The position numbers were made by a program, and so were the translations under genes. Under the pieces are notes generated by a model. The model was not told the origin of the DNA and ran no database searches. It saw only the letters and a list, made by a program, of their open reading frames with translations. This document shows positions 1-7,869 of a stretch of 20,857 bases of DNA, piece by piece; position 1 is the first letter of the stretch; every line of letters starts with the position of its first letter. The DNA comes from a virus: positions 1-20,857 of the IMG/VR virus record IMGVR_UViG_3300042472_000572; one strand, written 5' to 3'.

Positions 1-2
1 GC

Positions 3-374
3 CCTGGTGTTAGTTTGCGCATTTCGCCAAACATCACACAGAATCAAATCAAGTCATGGCGTCGCAACTGTGGCGAAGATTCCAAGCAAGGTTTGGATAC
101 TTTGAAGTTTGCGGCAACAGTTGTTGGTCATTCCACGACAGGTATTTTGTTTAATGGCGAAGTCGCCAAAGACGAAAATGGTTTTGATGTAACTTTTGCT
201 TCACCCCAAATCCTTGAGATGCTGAGTGCTGTTCGCCCTATCCCTGATGCTGTTATCGCTATTTTTGGTCTTGAGCCACATGTCGAGGCAGCCGCTGTTG
301 CAATCATGGAGGCTGCTGGATACGGCGATTCAGTAGAAACCGTGGACCCCACGGTGCGGTCTTCGACGAACTAG
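3..374 (+). CDS. Tail assembly chaperone, short form (gpG-like), 5' partial
   Basis: This frame is open from base 3, so the gene starts off the left edge; the first start codon inside the window is a TTG at 15. The visible part is about 120 aa, acidic and mostly helical, and ends at TAG 372-374. I assign it by position: the gene just before a phage tape measure gene normally encodes the chaperone that coats the tape measure protein during tail assembly and is absent from the finished virion. The second frame that overlaps its end and runs on to 550 supports this, because a -1 frameshift giving a longer form is a conserved feature of these genes. The sequence itself shows no diagnostic motif, so an ordinary small structural protein remains possible. 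Confidence 0.7.
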   Translation, partial: PGVSLRISPNITQNQIKSWRRNCGEDSKQGLDTLKFAATVVGHSTTGILFNGEVAKDENGFDVTFASPQILEMLSAVRPIPDAVIAIFGLEPHVEAAAVAIMEAAGYGDSVETVDPTVRSSTN

Positions 375-550
375 TTGAAGACCCCGTCATTAAGACGGCG
401 GCTCAGTTGGGTGAGTTGTTTCATGTTGACCCAATACAAATCTTAAACTGTTCAGATACTGAATGGATGATACGCCTTGCGTGTGCTACAGTTATAGCAC
501 AGCAACGAGAAAAAGATGCTGAAGAGGCAGAGAAGCGCCGTGGCCGTTAG
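3..550 (+). CDS. Tail assembly chaperone, long form by predicted -1 frameshift (gpGT-like)
   Basis: Between the short form stop (374) and the tape measure start (577), the -1 frame is open to TAG 548-550 and has no good start codon of its own. If the ribosome slips back one base at the CCCC run (347-350), 66 residues are added, beginning HGAVFDELVEDPV and ending EEAEKRRGR. The extension looks like a real protein: acidic and helical, with EW.IRLA and a charged C-terminal helix, as in known gpT extensions. In lambda and many other tailed phages the T domain binds the tape measure protein and recruits tail tube subunits. The exact slip point is inferred; the zero-frame codons there are GAC CCC ACG, and only the CCC tRNA re-pairs perfectly after slipping. 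A sequencing indel joining two frames is the main alternative. Confidence 0.68.
344..350 (+). other. Candidate -1 slippery site (GGACCCC)
   Basis: In the zero frame the codons are GTG GAC CCC ACG. The CCC at 348-350 can re-pair on CCC at 347-349 after a one-base backward slip, which enters the frame that continues to 550. It is not a classic X XXY YYZ heptamer, because GAC does not re-pair, so slippage would be of the single-tRNA type. No other codon between about 330 and the stop at 372 re-pairs as well. I did not identify a convincing stimulatory stem-loop downstream. Confidence 0.45.
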
Positions 551-576
551 TCCGTTTCTCCTTTGATGGAGTTCTT

Positions 577-3500
577 GTGACAACAATCAGGATTAATGTT
601 GACGCCGATACCGCTGCCATTGCGAGGGTTAAGGCTGAATTAGAAGCATTATGTAGGAGTGTTGACGACTGCTCCAAAACATCTGATAAGCACAGTAAGT
701 CACTTAAAAGCCTTGCTGGGGCTGAGGACGATGTTGCGGATTCTGTAAAAAGAACAAAAAAAACAGTAGATGACATAGTCCCATCTCACAATAAAAATAC
801 AAAAAGCCTCAAGTATTTACTAAGTACCAAGTATCAGTTAATAGACATCACTCATAAGTTGTTTAAAGGAATTGAAAAACTTGGCAAATTAGCGTTCAAG
901 GGCATGGCAATTCAGGCTCTCGCTGCCGCTGGGACGCTCGCTTTATCTACTTTGATGTTCAAATCTGGCGCTCGTGTGGCAAAAATTTATCAAGGGGCTT
1001 TAAATATGCTTTCTGGCGGCTTGCTTGCTGCAGCCGCTGCAGCCGCTGTATTTTTAGCCGCACAGCAACAGATAAATTCAGCAAAATACGCTGGTCTTTA
1101 CGCGGACTCTGGGACTTTAGAAGGTACAGACAAAATAACTGAAGCATCTGGCGCAATGAAGATGTTCACGCAAGATTCGCAACTTGCAATTATTGGTGCG
1201 AAGGGATTGACTGCGGCTTTTGGAACGCTCAGCAAGCAGAGGCCAGTCACTGGTGAGACCCTTGGCGTTTTTAAGTCCTTGAGCGACTACACAGCAAGCA
1301 ATGGTGGAGACCTAGAGAAGCAAAGCGATTCTCTTGCTAAGTTCCTTGCCGCTTACCAGAAAGCAGGAGTGGTCAATGATTCCGTAACCACGGCTGCTAA
1401 AGAACTTGGACCAGAGTTTGAAAAGATTCTTAAAGAGTCTGGAAAACTCGGAATCAAAACTTACGCCGACTTTGCTAAAGCAGCGCAGAAGGGCGAACTT
1501 GGTGAAACCTTTGCTAAATACCGTGGTGGACTACAGGGGCTGAACAGCACCCTTGTGGGGACGCTTAAAACAATGATGGGCAACCTGAAGGGTCAGTTCG
1601 CTTCTATTGGTGAACCAATGCTTCAAGGTGTCACCAATACTCTTCACAAGATTGAACCAATTATTTCTGCGTTACTGACTCGTATTACAAGCAATGTTCA
1701 AGGCATGGGCACAGAGTCAAAACTTGAGACTGTGGTTAACCTTTTAAGGAAGGCTTCACTGTGGCTCGGAAATCTTTTAACTAGAGACTTGAATTCTGCT
1801 TCCAGTTCATTTGGAAAAATGATGGAATTCTTTAAGGGCATTCGGGCAACTTTTGAGAAAGTTCAAGATTTCATGCGCCCCCTTACGGATGCTGGTCAAG
1901 TACTTCTTGATATTTTTGGTCAAATTGGGGGCGGTGTTGCATCTAGTTTTGTTGAAACGCTTGAGTATCTCGCAGACCTATTGACGGGTGCCGAGGGAGA
2001 CAACCTTAAAGGTTTTGTGAGCGGTCTTGGCGCAATCATGGGGCTTCTTCATGAGAAGTTCCTTTTGTTCCTCAAGGCAGCAATGGATGTGCTTCCTATC
2101 ATCACTTTGCTTTTTAAGCCTGTTGAGTTACTGCTCAAACTTATGACTGGCGTTGTAAAAGTTATTCAAACTATCGGCGACAAGTTTGGGACAATTGGTA
2201 GGGCAATTTCTGGTTTAATCATTTTGTTTATGCTAATGAAGAAATTTTATTTAATGCAGTATCTTGAGAAAAAACTTGGTGCGGCTGTTAAGGTTCAAAA
2301 AGTTTGGGTCATGAATAACAACAGTGGACCTGGTAATCAATTCAAGAGATTCAGCAAAGCAAAAGACTTGATGAGTAAGGTTAAAGGCAAAATTCCTTTC
2401 TTGGGTGGAGGGGCTGGCGCAGGTGGTGCGGGCGCAGGTGGTGCGGGCGCAGGAGGTGCTGGTGCAGCAGGAGCCTCAACGGCGGCGACTGCCGCTACTG
2501 CTATCTTGCCTTTAATTGGAGGTCTTGTCAGTGGAAAATTAAGTGGTGACTATCTATTTAATCGGGATGACTCTATTAAATCACGAACGATGTCTGCTGG
2601 CGTTGGTGCAGCAGGCGGCGCTGCTATAGGCGCAACGGTTGGTGCGATATTTGCACCATTTACTTTTGGTTTGAGCGTTGCTGTCGGTGCCGCTATTGGT
2701 GGTATTACTGGCGCAGTGACTGGATTCCTGACTGCTGGTAGAACTAAAAAAGCCGCTCGCAAGGCTGCGAATAAAATTGTTGATGACCTGACTACAGGGA
2801 TTGACGATGCTGTAAAAGATGGCGACCTTGAAGCAATGGGTCAATCACTTACTGCTGCTCTTAAATTGGCACAAGCACAGTTTGACAAAGGTGGAATTTC
2901 TGCTGGTGAAATGGAAAAGCGCAGAAAAGACCTAGAAGCACAACAAAAGCGTATTGATGTCTACAACCAAAATGCTTCCAAGTTTAAACTATTCTTTGGT
3001 GAAGATACCGACCAAATGAATAAGTACTTCAAGGAACAAGGGACACAAGATGGAACAAAGTCTGTAGAGAACATTTTTGACATTATTAAAAATAAGGGTC
3101 TTGATGCTACTGAAGTTGTCGGAACACTTTTTGATAACTTTAACCAGCAACTTCTTGAAGCCCGCTTGTTGATGTACGATTCGTGGAAAGCAGCCGCTGG
3201 GGCGATGAAAGATGTTGATGCCGCATACCGCAAGATTGCTGGTGGCGCGACAGACATGGGGTCTATTACTGACTTCTTGAAGAAAGAATTTCAGTACAAC
3301 CTTGTAAAAACTGGTGGCAATGTTTATAAAGCCATGATGGCTTCGGAAGAAAACCTCAAGGAACAAATGAAGGTTGGTGGTGCTCTTGAAAAGGTAGCCC
3401 CTGAAATTAATCAAGCAATAGCCGACCTTCGTCTTGACGATTATGGTGTTCTTCTTGAACAGATTACAAAAACTGGCGAATTAAACGCTAAAGCAACTCT

Positions 3501-3981
3501 TCTTTCTGATGCCTCAGGGGGACTTCTGACCGAATCGCAGGCAAGACTTCTTGTGGCGCAAGCAGCAGCAGTTAGTGGCGGAACGGGTATGAATGCCGTC
3601 GATGAAGGAATCAATGCATACTTGCGTGGTTCTGTATCCTCTAATCAACTAGTGGAGGGGATAGGGCGAGGAAACGCATCCGCTACAGCAACAGACCCAG
3701 GTAAATACACATACACCACAGCAAATGGTGAAAGAGTACTAAATGATGCGAACAAAACAGGCAAGTCTGCTTTTGTTGGAGGTGCAGGAGTGGGAATAAC
3801 AGCACCAGTTTTTGCGGGTAATCAATCAATGAATGTTAACAACACATCTATTGCAGTATCTGGCGTATTGGATGAGGCGTCAATCAAGAAGATTGCTGCA
3901 GCAATCGCGGCAACACAGTCTAATTATACGGAACGCCAAACAAATGGGCGGGTTGTACCTAAAGGAGCATTCGACCGCTAA
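577..3981 (+). CDS. Tail tape measure protein
   Basis: This is the longest gene of the window (1134 aa), placed directly after the frameshifted chaperone, as tape measure genes are. The protein sets tail length and is ejected through the tube during infection. At about 0.15 nm per residue (a known rule for these proteins) it predicts a tail near 170 nm. Visible parts are a charged helical N-terminus (about 10-75), hydrophobic helices near 105-165, a long helical middle, another hydrophobic helix near 540-565, a Gly/Ala linker near 610-640, a glycine-zipper-like hydrophobic stretch near 672-725, and a charged helical C-terminal third. I see no peptidase or lysozyme motif. The GTG start is supported by GGAG at 568-571, five bases upstream. 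It ends in a TAATG overlap with the next gene. Confidence 0.9.
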   Translation: MTTIRINVDADTAAIARVKAELEALCRSVDDCSKTSDKHSKSLKSLAGAEDDVADSVKRTKKTVDDIVPSHNKNTKSLKYLLSTKYQLIDITHKLFKGIEKLGKLAFKGMAIQALAAAGTLALSTLMFKSGARVAKIYQGALNMLSGGLLAAAAAAAVFLAAQQQINSAKYAGLYADSGTLEGTDKITEASGAMKMFTQDSQLAIIGAKGLTAAFGTLSKQRPVTGETLGVFKSLSDYTASNGGDLEKQSDSLAKFLAAYQKAGVVNDSVTTAAKELGPEFEKILKESGKLGIKTYADFAKAAQKGELGETFAKYRGGLQGLNSTLVGTLKTMMGNLKGQFASIGEPMLQGVTNTLHKIEPIISALLTRITSNVQGMGTESKLETVVNLLRKASLWLGNLLTRDLNSASSSFGKMMEFFKGIRATFEKVQDFMRPLTDAGQVLLDIFGQIGGGVASSFVETLEYLADLLTGAEGDNLKGFVSGLGAIMGLLHEKFLLFLKAAMDVLPIITLLFKPVELLLKLMTGVVKVIQTIGDKFGTIGRAISGLIILFMLMKKFYLMQYLEKKLGAAVKVQKVWVMNNNSGPGNQFKRFSKAKDLMSKVKGKIPFLGGGAGAGGAGAGGAGAGGAGAAGASTAATAATAILPLIGGLVSGKLSGDYLFNRDDSIKSRTMSAGVGAAGGAAIGATVGAIFAPFTFGLSVAVGAAIGGITGAVTGFLTAGRTKKAARKAANKIVDDLTTGIDDAVKDGDLEAMGQSLTAALKLAQAQFDKGGISAGEMEKRRKDLEAQQKRIDVYNQNASKFKLFFGEDTDQMNKYFKEQGTQDGTKSVENIFDIIKNKGLDATEVVGTLFDNFNQQLLEARLLMYDSWKAAAGAMKDVDAAYRKIAGGATDMGSITDFLKKEFQYNLVKTGGNVYKAMMASEENLKEQMKVGGALEKVAPEINQAIADLRLDDYGVLLEQITKTGELNAKATLLSDASGGLLTESQARLLVAQAAAVSGGTGMNAVDEGINAYLRGSVSSNQLVEGIGRGNASATATDPGKYTYTTANGERVLNDANKTGKSAFVGGAGVGITAPVFAGNQSMNVNNTSIAVSGVLDEASIKKIAAAIAATQSNYTERQTNGRVVPKGAFDR
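2416..2460 (+). repeat. Three tandem 15-bp repeats in the tape measure gene
   Basis: The unit GGCGCAGGTGGTGCG occurs at 2416-2430 and identically at 2431-2445. A third copy at 2446-2460 differs at two positions, and degenerate copies follow. It encodes the flexible GAGGA-type linker of the tape measure protein. Copy number could change by slippage without breaking the frame. Confidence 0.85.
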
Positions 3982-4793
3982 TGACTACCTACACAAACAT
4001 AGATACAATTAAGGCAAGGCTTCGCGGGGAACCATTTAGTTCTAGTTATAAAGATTCGTATGACAACTCAGCAATCCGTATTGCATACATTAAGGACTTT
4101 ACAGGAACATCGGAAGAAAAGTTTAAGGGTTTGGCGGCACTTGATAGTGCTCAATTGCAATTAGTTGCTCCACGAATGAGTTTTGTTAAAAAGCAAAACT
4201 ACGACGACTATGAGTATTTTTTTCCTTTTGCTCCTATAGCAATTAGTTATGATGGTTTAGCGGACGAAGTTGTTGAAATACCTCGCCCTGGTACCACTCC
4301 ACTTATTGCATTCAAGGCTCACAGGTTGTTAAAAGTTTCGTTTGAATTTACAATCGCCCGTGTTGGTGATGGGATTGTTGGCAGTGTCGATAATGATATG
4401 AAGCAGTTGAGAAATATGGCTGGAATGTCTGACCGTGATGTGCAGTTCAGCAACTTCGACGGCATGATGACCGTGCCTCGTATTTATCGTAATGACATTA
4501 CGGGTAAAAACAAAGTTGCTGGTATCCGTTTCAAAATTGCTGAATTGACTTTTAGTAGTGTGCGCCGCAACGAAAAAAATGAAATATCGCAGGCAACAGC
4601 AAGTATTACTTTTATCGAAAACAACAACCCGTTGGTTGAACTTGTGAATATTCCTAAATTGAAAAAACCTAAACCTGTATCAAAGAAGGATAAAGATAAA
4701 AAATTAGTTAACAAGGCGTTGGGTTTGTGGTCAGTGATTACTAAAGGTAATTCAAATTATACTGATGCTCAAGGCAACATGACCAATGATTAG
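3981..4793 (+). CDS. Tail/baseplate protein between tape measure and hub
   Basis: A 270-aa protein whose ATG overlaps the tape measure stop (TAATG). The middle (about residues 60-150) is predicted mostly beta and holds SYDGLADEVVEIPRPGTTPL followed by LLKVSFEFTIA. That pattern recalls the small baseplate/tube-initiator proteins that sit next to the hub in contractile tails (T4 gp53-like or LysM-bearing proteins). The C-terminus is Lys-rich (KKPKPVSKKDKDKK), and I do not see a clear LysM repeat there. Position between tape measure and hub genes supports a role at the tube-baseplate junction. The family name is not certain; the structural role is fairly safe. The last bases overlap the hub gene by 8 nt. 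Confidence 0.65.
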   Translation: MTTYTNIDTIKARLRGEPFSSSYKDSYDNSAIRIAYIKDFTGTSEEKFKGLAALDSAQLQLVAPRMSFVKKQNYDDYEYFFPFAPIAISYDGLADEVVEIPRPGTTPLIAFKAHRLLKVSFEFTIARVGDGIVGSVDNDMKQLRNMAGMSDRDVQFSNFDGMMTVPRIYRNDITGKNKVAGIRFKIAELTFSSVRRNEKNEISQATASITFIENNNPLVELVNIPKLKKPKPVSKKDKDKKLVNKALGLWSVITKGNSNYTDAQGNMTND

Positions 4794-6075
4794 TACTTTT
4801 GATTCTCAACTGCAACGAGTTTTTCTTCTTGACAGTACAGATACCGAGCATGAGGTAACTCATGCAGTGACGAGCATGTCGCTCAATTACACAATTGACG
4901 CTGGCGCTGATTTGCAAATTGAACTGTTTGACGAAGAAAAACAGATGTTGAAAAAAGACTATTTTCAACTTGGGTCTATGTTTTTTGTTGGGTCAGGGAT
5001 AACTGTTTCTGGCTATGAGCCATTCATTCTTGTTGAAATCAGTGTCTCCGATGGGGAGGGTTTTGGTGCAAGTGTTAAATTAAACTTTAGAGACAAAGTT
5101 TTTCATGAAATGAAAAATGACTTTTCTCCTCAAAACCTTCGCGCTGCTAATGGTTATGATTTTGCTGCAAAAGTAGCAAAAAAGTTTGGTCTTAGATTTA
5201 TCGGGCAGCAGGTAAAAGGCAAACAATCAGTTATTAAAGTTAAAACAAAAAATAACCGTGATTCTGTTTGGAAAGTTTTAAGCGATGCCGCAAACCAAAA
5301 CCAGTATGTGTGCTTCGTTTCTAACGACACTCTTTTTTTTGGTTCACCCAAATTCCTTCTTGGGCAGTGGGGTATTGATTCCGTAGAATCCGTAGGGGAT
5401 AGCCGACCTACAACTGCCTACCCTAAAACACCCATACCTGTCGTAAAAGGGAATATCAATCTCAATCGCCGTCCATTGGCAAGTTACAAGGGCGGTACTG
5501 CAACGGTTAGGTCTATCCACTTCAGTGAAGGAAAAGTATTTGTTCTTATCCCTACTGTTTTAGAGCCAGGTATTGTTGTGAGCGACAAGGTCGCATTGCA
5601 GCACTATCGTAAAACTGGGCAACATTTAGGCAAATATCGCACTAACGCCGATGCAACTCTGGCTGCAAAAAACCTTCACGCATTGCAAGCAGAATGGGTA
5701 AAAGCAGTCGCTGCAAACATGAAGACCATTTACTATATTCCCCTTATTTACCCTACTCCAAGTACGGAAAATAGATTCTTTCTGACTGGTATGCCCGAAA
5801 TGAAAAGAAGCCTTGAAAGCGTAAAAGAAGGTGAAGGTTCATGCAATATCTTCGGACCTTCCGCTCGTAATCTACGAGCAGGAATGACAGTCATCCTGAG
5901 AGGTATGAATCAATTTAATGGTGAATATATTATTACTTCAGTGGACTTTTCTCTTGGTGAGCCAGAACCAGTCAAAATAAATTTTGCCAATGTTTCAAAG
6001 ATGGCACCAGAAGACAAGGCTAAAGTAGACCAAAAGATTGCTGAAGTAACAGTAATTTCAGGGACTGGAAAATAG
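4786..6075 (+). CDS. Baseplate hub protein (gp27/gpD-like)
   Basis: A 429-aa protein with the layout of phage tail hub proteins. There is an N-terminal beta domain (about 1-100), then a middle domain with SVWKVLSDAANQNQYVCF (160-177) and FFGSPKFLLGQWG (184-196). The C-terminal domain has GPSARNLRAGMTVILRGM (357-374), an ending typical of the gpD/XkdQ-type hub in which the tube is closed. In contractile tails the hub forms the trimeric ring on which the spike sits and from which the tube grows. No lysozyme or peptidase domain is present. The gene overlaps the previous one by 8 nt and the spike gene follows after 2 nt, which suggests coupled translation of hub and spike. Confidence 0.82.
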   Translation: MISTFDSQLQRVFLLDSTDTEHEVTHAVTSMSLNYTIDAGADLQIELFDEEKQMLKKDYFQLGSMFFVGSGITVSGYEPFILVEISVSDGEGFGASVKLNFRDKVFHEMKNDFSPQNLRAANGYDFAAKVAKKFGLRFIGQQVKGKQSVIKVKTKNNRDSVWKVLSDAANQNQYVCFVSNDTLFFGSPKFLLGQWGIDSVESVGDSRPTTAYPKTPIPVVKGNINLNRRPLASYKGGTATVRSIHFSEGKVFVLIPTVLEPGIVVSDKVALQHYRKTGQHLGKYRTNADATLAAKNLHALQAEWVKAVAANMKTIYYIPLIYPTPSTENRFFLTGMPEMKRSLESVKEGEGSCNIFGPSARNLRAGMTVILRGMNQFNGEYIITSVDFSLGEPEPVKINFANVSKMAPEDKAKVDQKIAEVTVISGTGK

Positions 6076-6077
6076 TT

Positions 6078-6380
6078 ATGCGTGGTGGAATATACGACCC
6101 ATTCTCCCATATTGGGGACTACGGCTCTAGTGAGGCAGAGGATGTCTCTGCGGTTAAGCCATCTATCCATATGGGTATTGTCAAAAGTTATAACCCGACG
6201 CTCAAGACCTGCATGGTTCTTGTTCCAAGTATCAATGACCTAAGCCCCATCGGACCTTGCAAAACATTAAAACCTTATAACTCGTCTGGATTTATTACGC
6301 CAGTCAAGGGGGACAAAGTTGTTGTGGCGTTTATAGATAGCAAGTTGAACCAACTTGTCATTCTTGGGAAACTGGCTTAA
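6078..6380 (+). CDS. Baseplate spike OB-fold protein (gpV / gp5 N-terminal-like)
   Basis: A 100-aa protein. From about residue 31 the pattern MGIVKSYNPTLKTCMVLVPS, then FITPVKGDKVVVAFIDSK and a final LVILGKLA, is the layout of the OB-fold that begins gpV/gp45/gp5-type spike proteins and docks on the hub. Known spikes continue into a beta-helix and a metal-bound tip; here the protein stops after the OB-fold. It lies between hub and gp25-like genes, the usual place. The N-terminal 25 residues are acidic and probably flexible. The piercing tip must come from another protein or be absent. Domain call is moderately firm; the short length is seen directly. Confidence 0.72.
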   Translation: MRGGIYDPFSHIGDYGSSEAEDVSAVKPSIHMGIVKSYNPTLKTCMVLVPSINDLSPIGPCKTLKPYNSSGFITPVKGDKVVVAFIDSKLNQLVILGKLA

Positions 6381-6402
6381 CTATGTGGGAGAATAGATAG
6401 AT

Positions 6403-6693
6403 ATGGATACTTTGAGATTGCCTTTGTCTTTTGTTAGCGGTGCTGCCGTACTGAATGTTGACGCCTCAAAAGAGTTTTATGAGCAGATTTTGTCTATTGT
6501 TATTCAGACAGAACCTGGCGAACTTGCCATTACGAAGAGTTTCGGCATCCCTGACCCTGCTTTTTCCAACCTTGCCAGAATCAACCCTTTTGAGGGAATC
6601 CAACAGTTTGTCCCAGAAATTGAAATTAAAGATGTATCCTTTGCGATTGGTCCAGACCAGCAAACTTCAGCCATCCTGACCTATACCTCTTAG
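6403..6693 (+). CDS. Baseplate wedge protein, gp25/gpW-like
   Basis: A 96-aa protein of the usual length for the family. It shows a helix before LSIVIQTEPGELAITKSFGI (residues about 30-49), where GEL..TKSFGI matches the conserved core of gp25-like proteins (GER..rp.fG), and ends in a beta strand pair (EIEIKDVSFAIG, SAILTYTS). gp25-like proteins join the sheath's first ring to the wedge and hub in all contractile tails, so this gene is one of the best markers that the phage has a contractile tail. GGGAG lies at 6387-6391, somewhat far (11 nt) from the ATG. The gene is followed by the gpJ-like gene, as in P2-type clusters. Confidence 0.82.
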   Translation: MDTLRLPLSFVSGAAVLNVDASKEFYEQILSIVIQTEPGELAITKSFGIPDPAFSNLARINPFEGIQQFVPEIEIKDVSFAIGPDQQTSAILTYTS

Positions 6694-6702
6694 GAAGTTA
6701 CC

Positions 6703-7869
6703 ATGCCATCACCTGATTTTAGCGACTACATAAATTTAACCATCTTTGATGTTGAGCCAATCGATATCTACAACGAGGCTGTTGATTACGCAAAAACATC
6801 ATTGCCTGAGTTTGAACCACGAGTTGGGACAGTAGAAAACGCCATTCTTGAAGCCGTGTCATACAGTACTGCGGTATTGGCTAACACCATTAACCGAATT
6901 CCTGATGGGTTGATGGAAGGAATTCTGTCGTTGATGGGTTTCACCCGTAACGAGTCTACTTTTGCTACTGGAAGAGTCAAATTCACCACTTTTGATGACT
7001 TGGGTGGACTTGTTGTTGCAGGCACCGTGGTGTCATACGAGCAGGTGAGCGGAACAACAGTAATTTCTTGGGCATTTGAAACTCTTACCGACTTAGTTAT
7101 TGCTAGTGGTGCAACAGAAGCAGAAGTTGATGTCATTGCACTTAATGCGGGTCTTTATCCTGAATTATTTGCTACACAATCGTTGGTTGTTATTTCAGCA
7201 GCAGAAGATGTTGCAGAGGCAGAATTTGTTGATGACATTTTTGTCGGCTCTGACAGCGAAACAGATTTTGAATACTTTTCTCGTGGCTCCCAGTTCTTAG
7301 CCTCACTAAATACAGGTTTGGCTACTGCGGCACAAGTGTCTAACAAGATTCGTTCCGCGTACCCCTCTGTCCCTGTGTTTAAAGTTTACGACTTAACAAA
7401 AAGCGACAACATGACTATTGGAACTAGCGTGGTTGGTTGCTTTACGGTAGCGGTATGTGCCCTAGATGGAACAGCACTAACTACTGGCGTTAAAAATGAA
7501 TTAAAGGCAAATCTAGAAGAACTATGCATCGCTGGGCTTGACATATCCATCGCCGACATGACTACAGGAATTGCGACCATCACGACATCAATAGCGATTG
7601 TTGATGGATACACCCCAGCAAATGTAACCGCCGATGTTGAAGAAGCCATCAATAGTTACATGTCTTTTGCGGGCTGGGACTTCACTACCACACTTCTCAA
7701 AAACCGCTTGATTGCCTTGGTCTCTGCAGTAGCGGGCGTTGACTATGTCACCGAACTTGCGATTGTGAGTTACAGCAACGCTAACGCAACAGTGAACGGC
7801 GCAGGAAACCTTGTATTCACTAAAAAAGGTGAAGTGCCAACAACAGACATCACAGTATCGGTCGTGTAA
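6703..7869 (+). CDS. Baseplate J-like wedge protein
   Basis: A 388-aa protein with the features of the baseplate J family (P2 gpJ, T4 gp6). The N-terminal region runs through helices up to MGFTRNESTFATGRV and a beta-barrel-like domain. Then comes GSDSETDFEYFSRGSQFLAS (about 182-201), the equivalent of the conserved sD.d...R....l segment. A domain with VFKVYDLT and the C-terminal regulatory/dimer domain follow. Such proteins form the iris of the baseplate that opens when the tail contracts. AGGAAG at 6692-6697 lies five bases before the ATG. The stop codon TAA is directly followed by the ATG of the gpI-like gene (no gap). Confidence 0.85.
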   Translation: MPSPDFSDYINLTIFDVEPIDIYNEAVDYAKTSLPEFEPRVGTVENAILEAVSYSTAVLANTINRIPDGLMEGILSLMGFTRNESTFATGRVKFTTFDDLGGLVVAGTVVSYEQVSGTTVISWAFETLTDLVIASGATEAEVDVIALNAGLYPELFATQSLVVISAAEDVAEAEFVDDIFVGSDSETDFEYFSRGSQFLASLNTGLATAAQVSNKIRSAYPSVPVFKVYDLTKSDNMTIGTSVVGCFTVAVCALDGTALTTGVKNELKANLEELCIAGLDISIADMTTGIATITTSIAIVDGYTPANVTADVEEAINSYMSFAGWDFTTTLLKNRLIALVSAVAGVDYVTELAIVSYSNANATVNGAGNLVFTKKGEVPTTDITVSVV

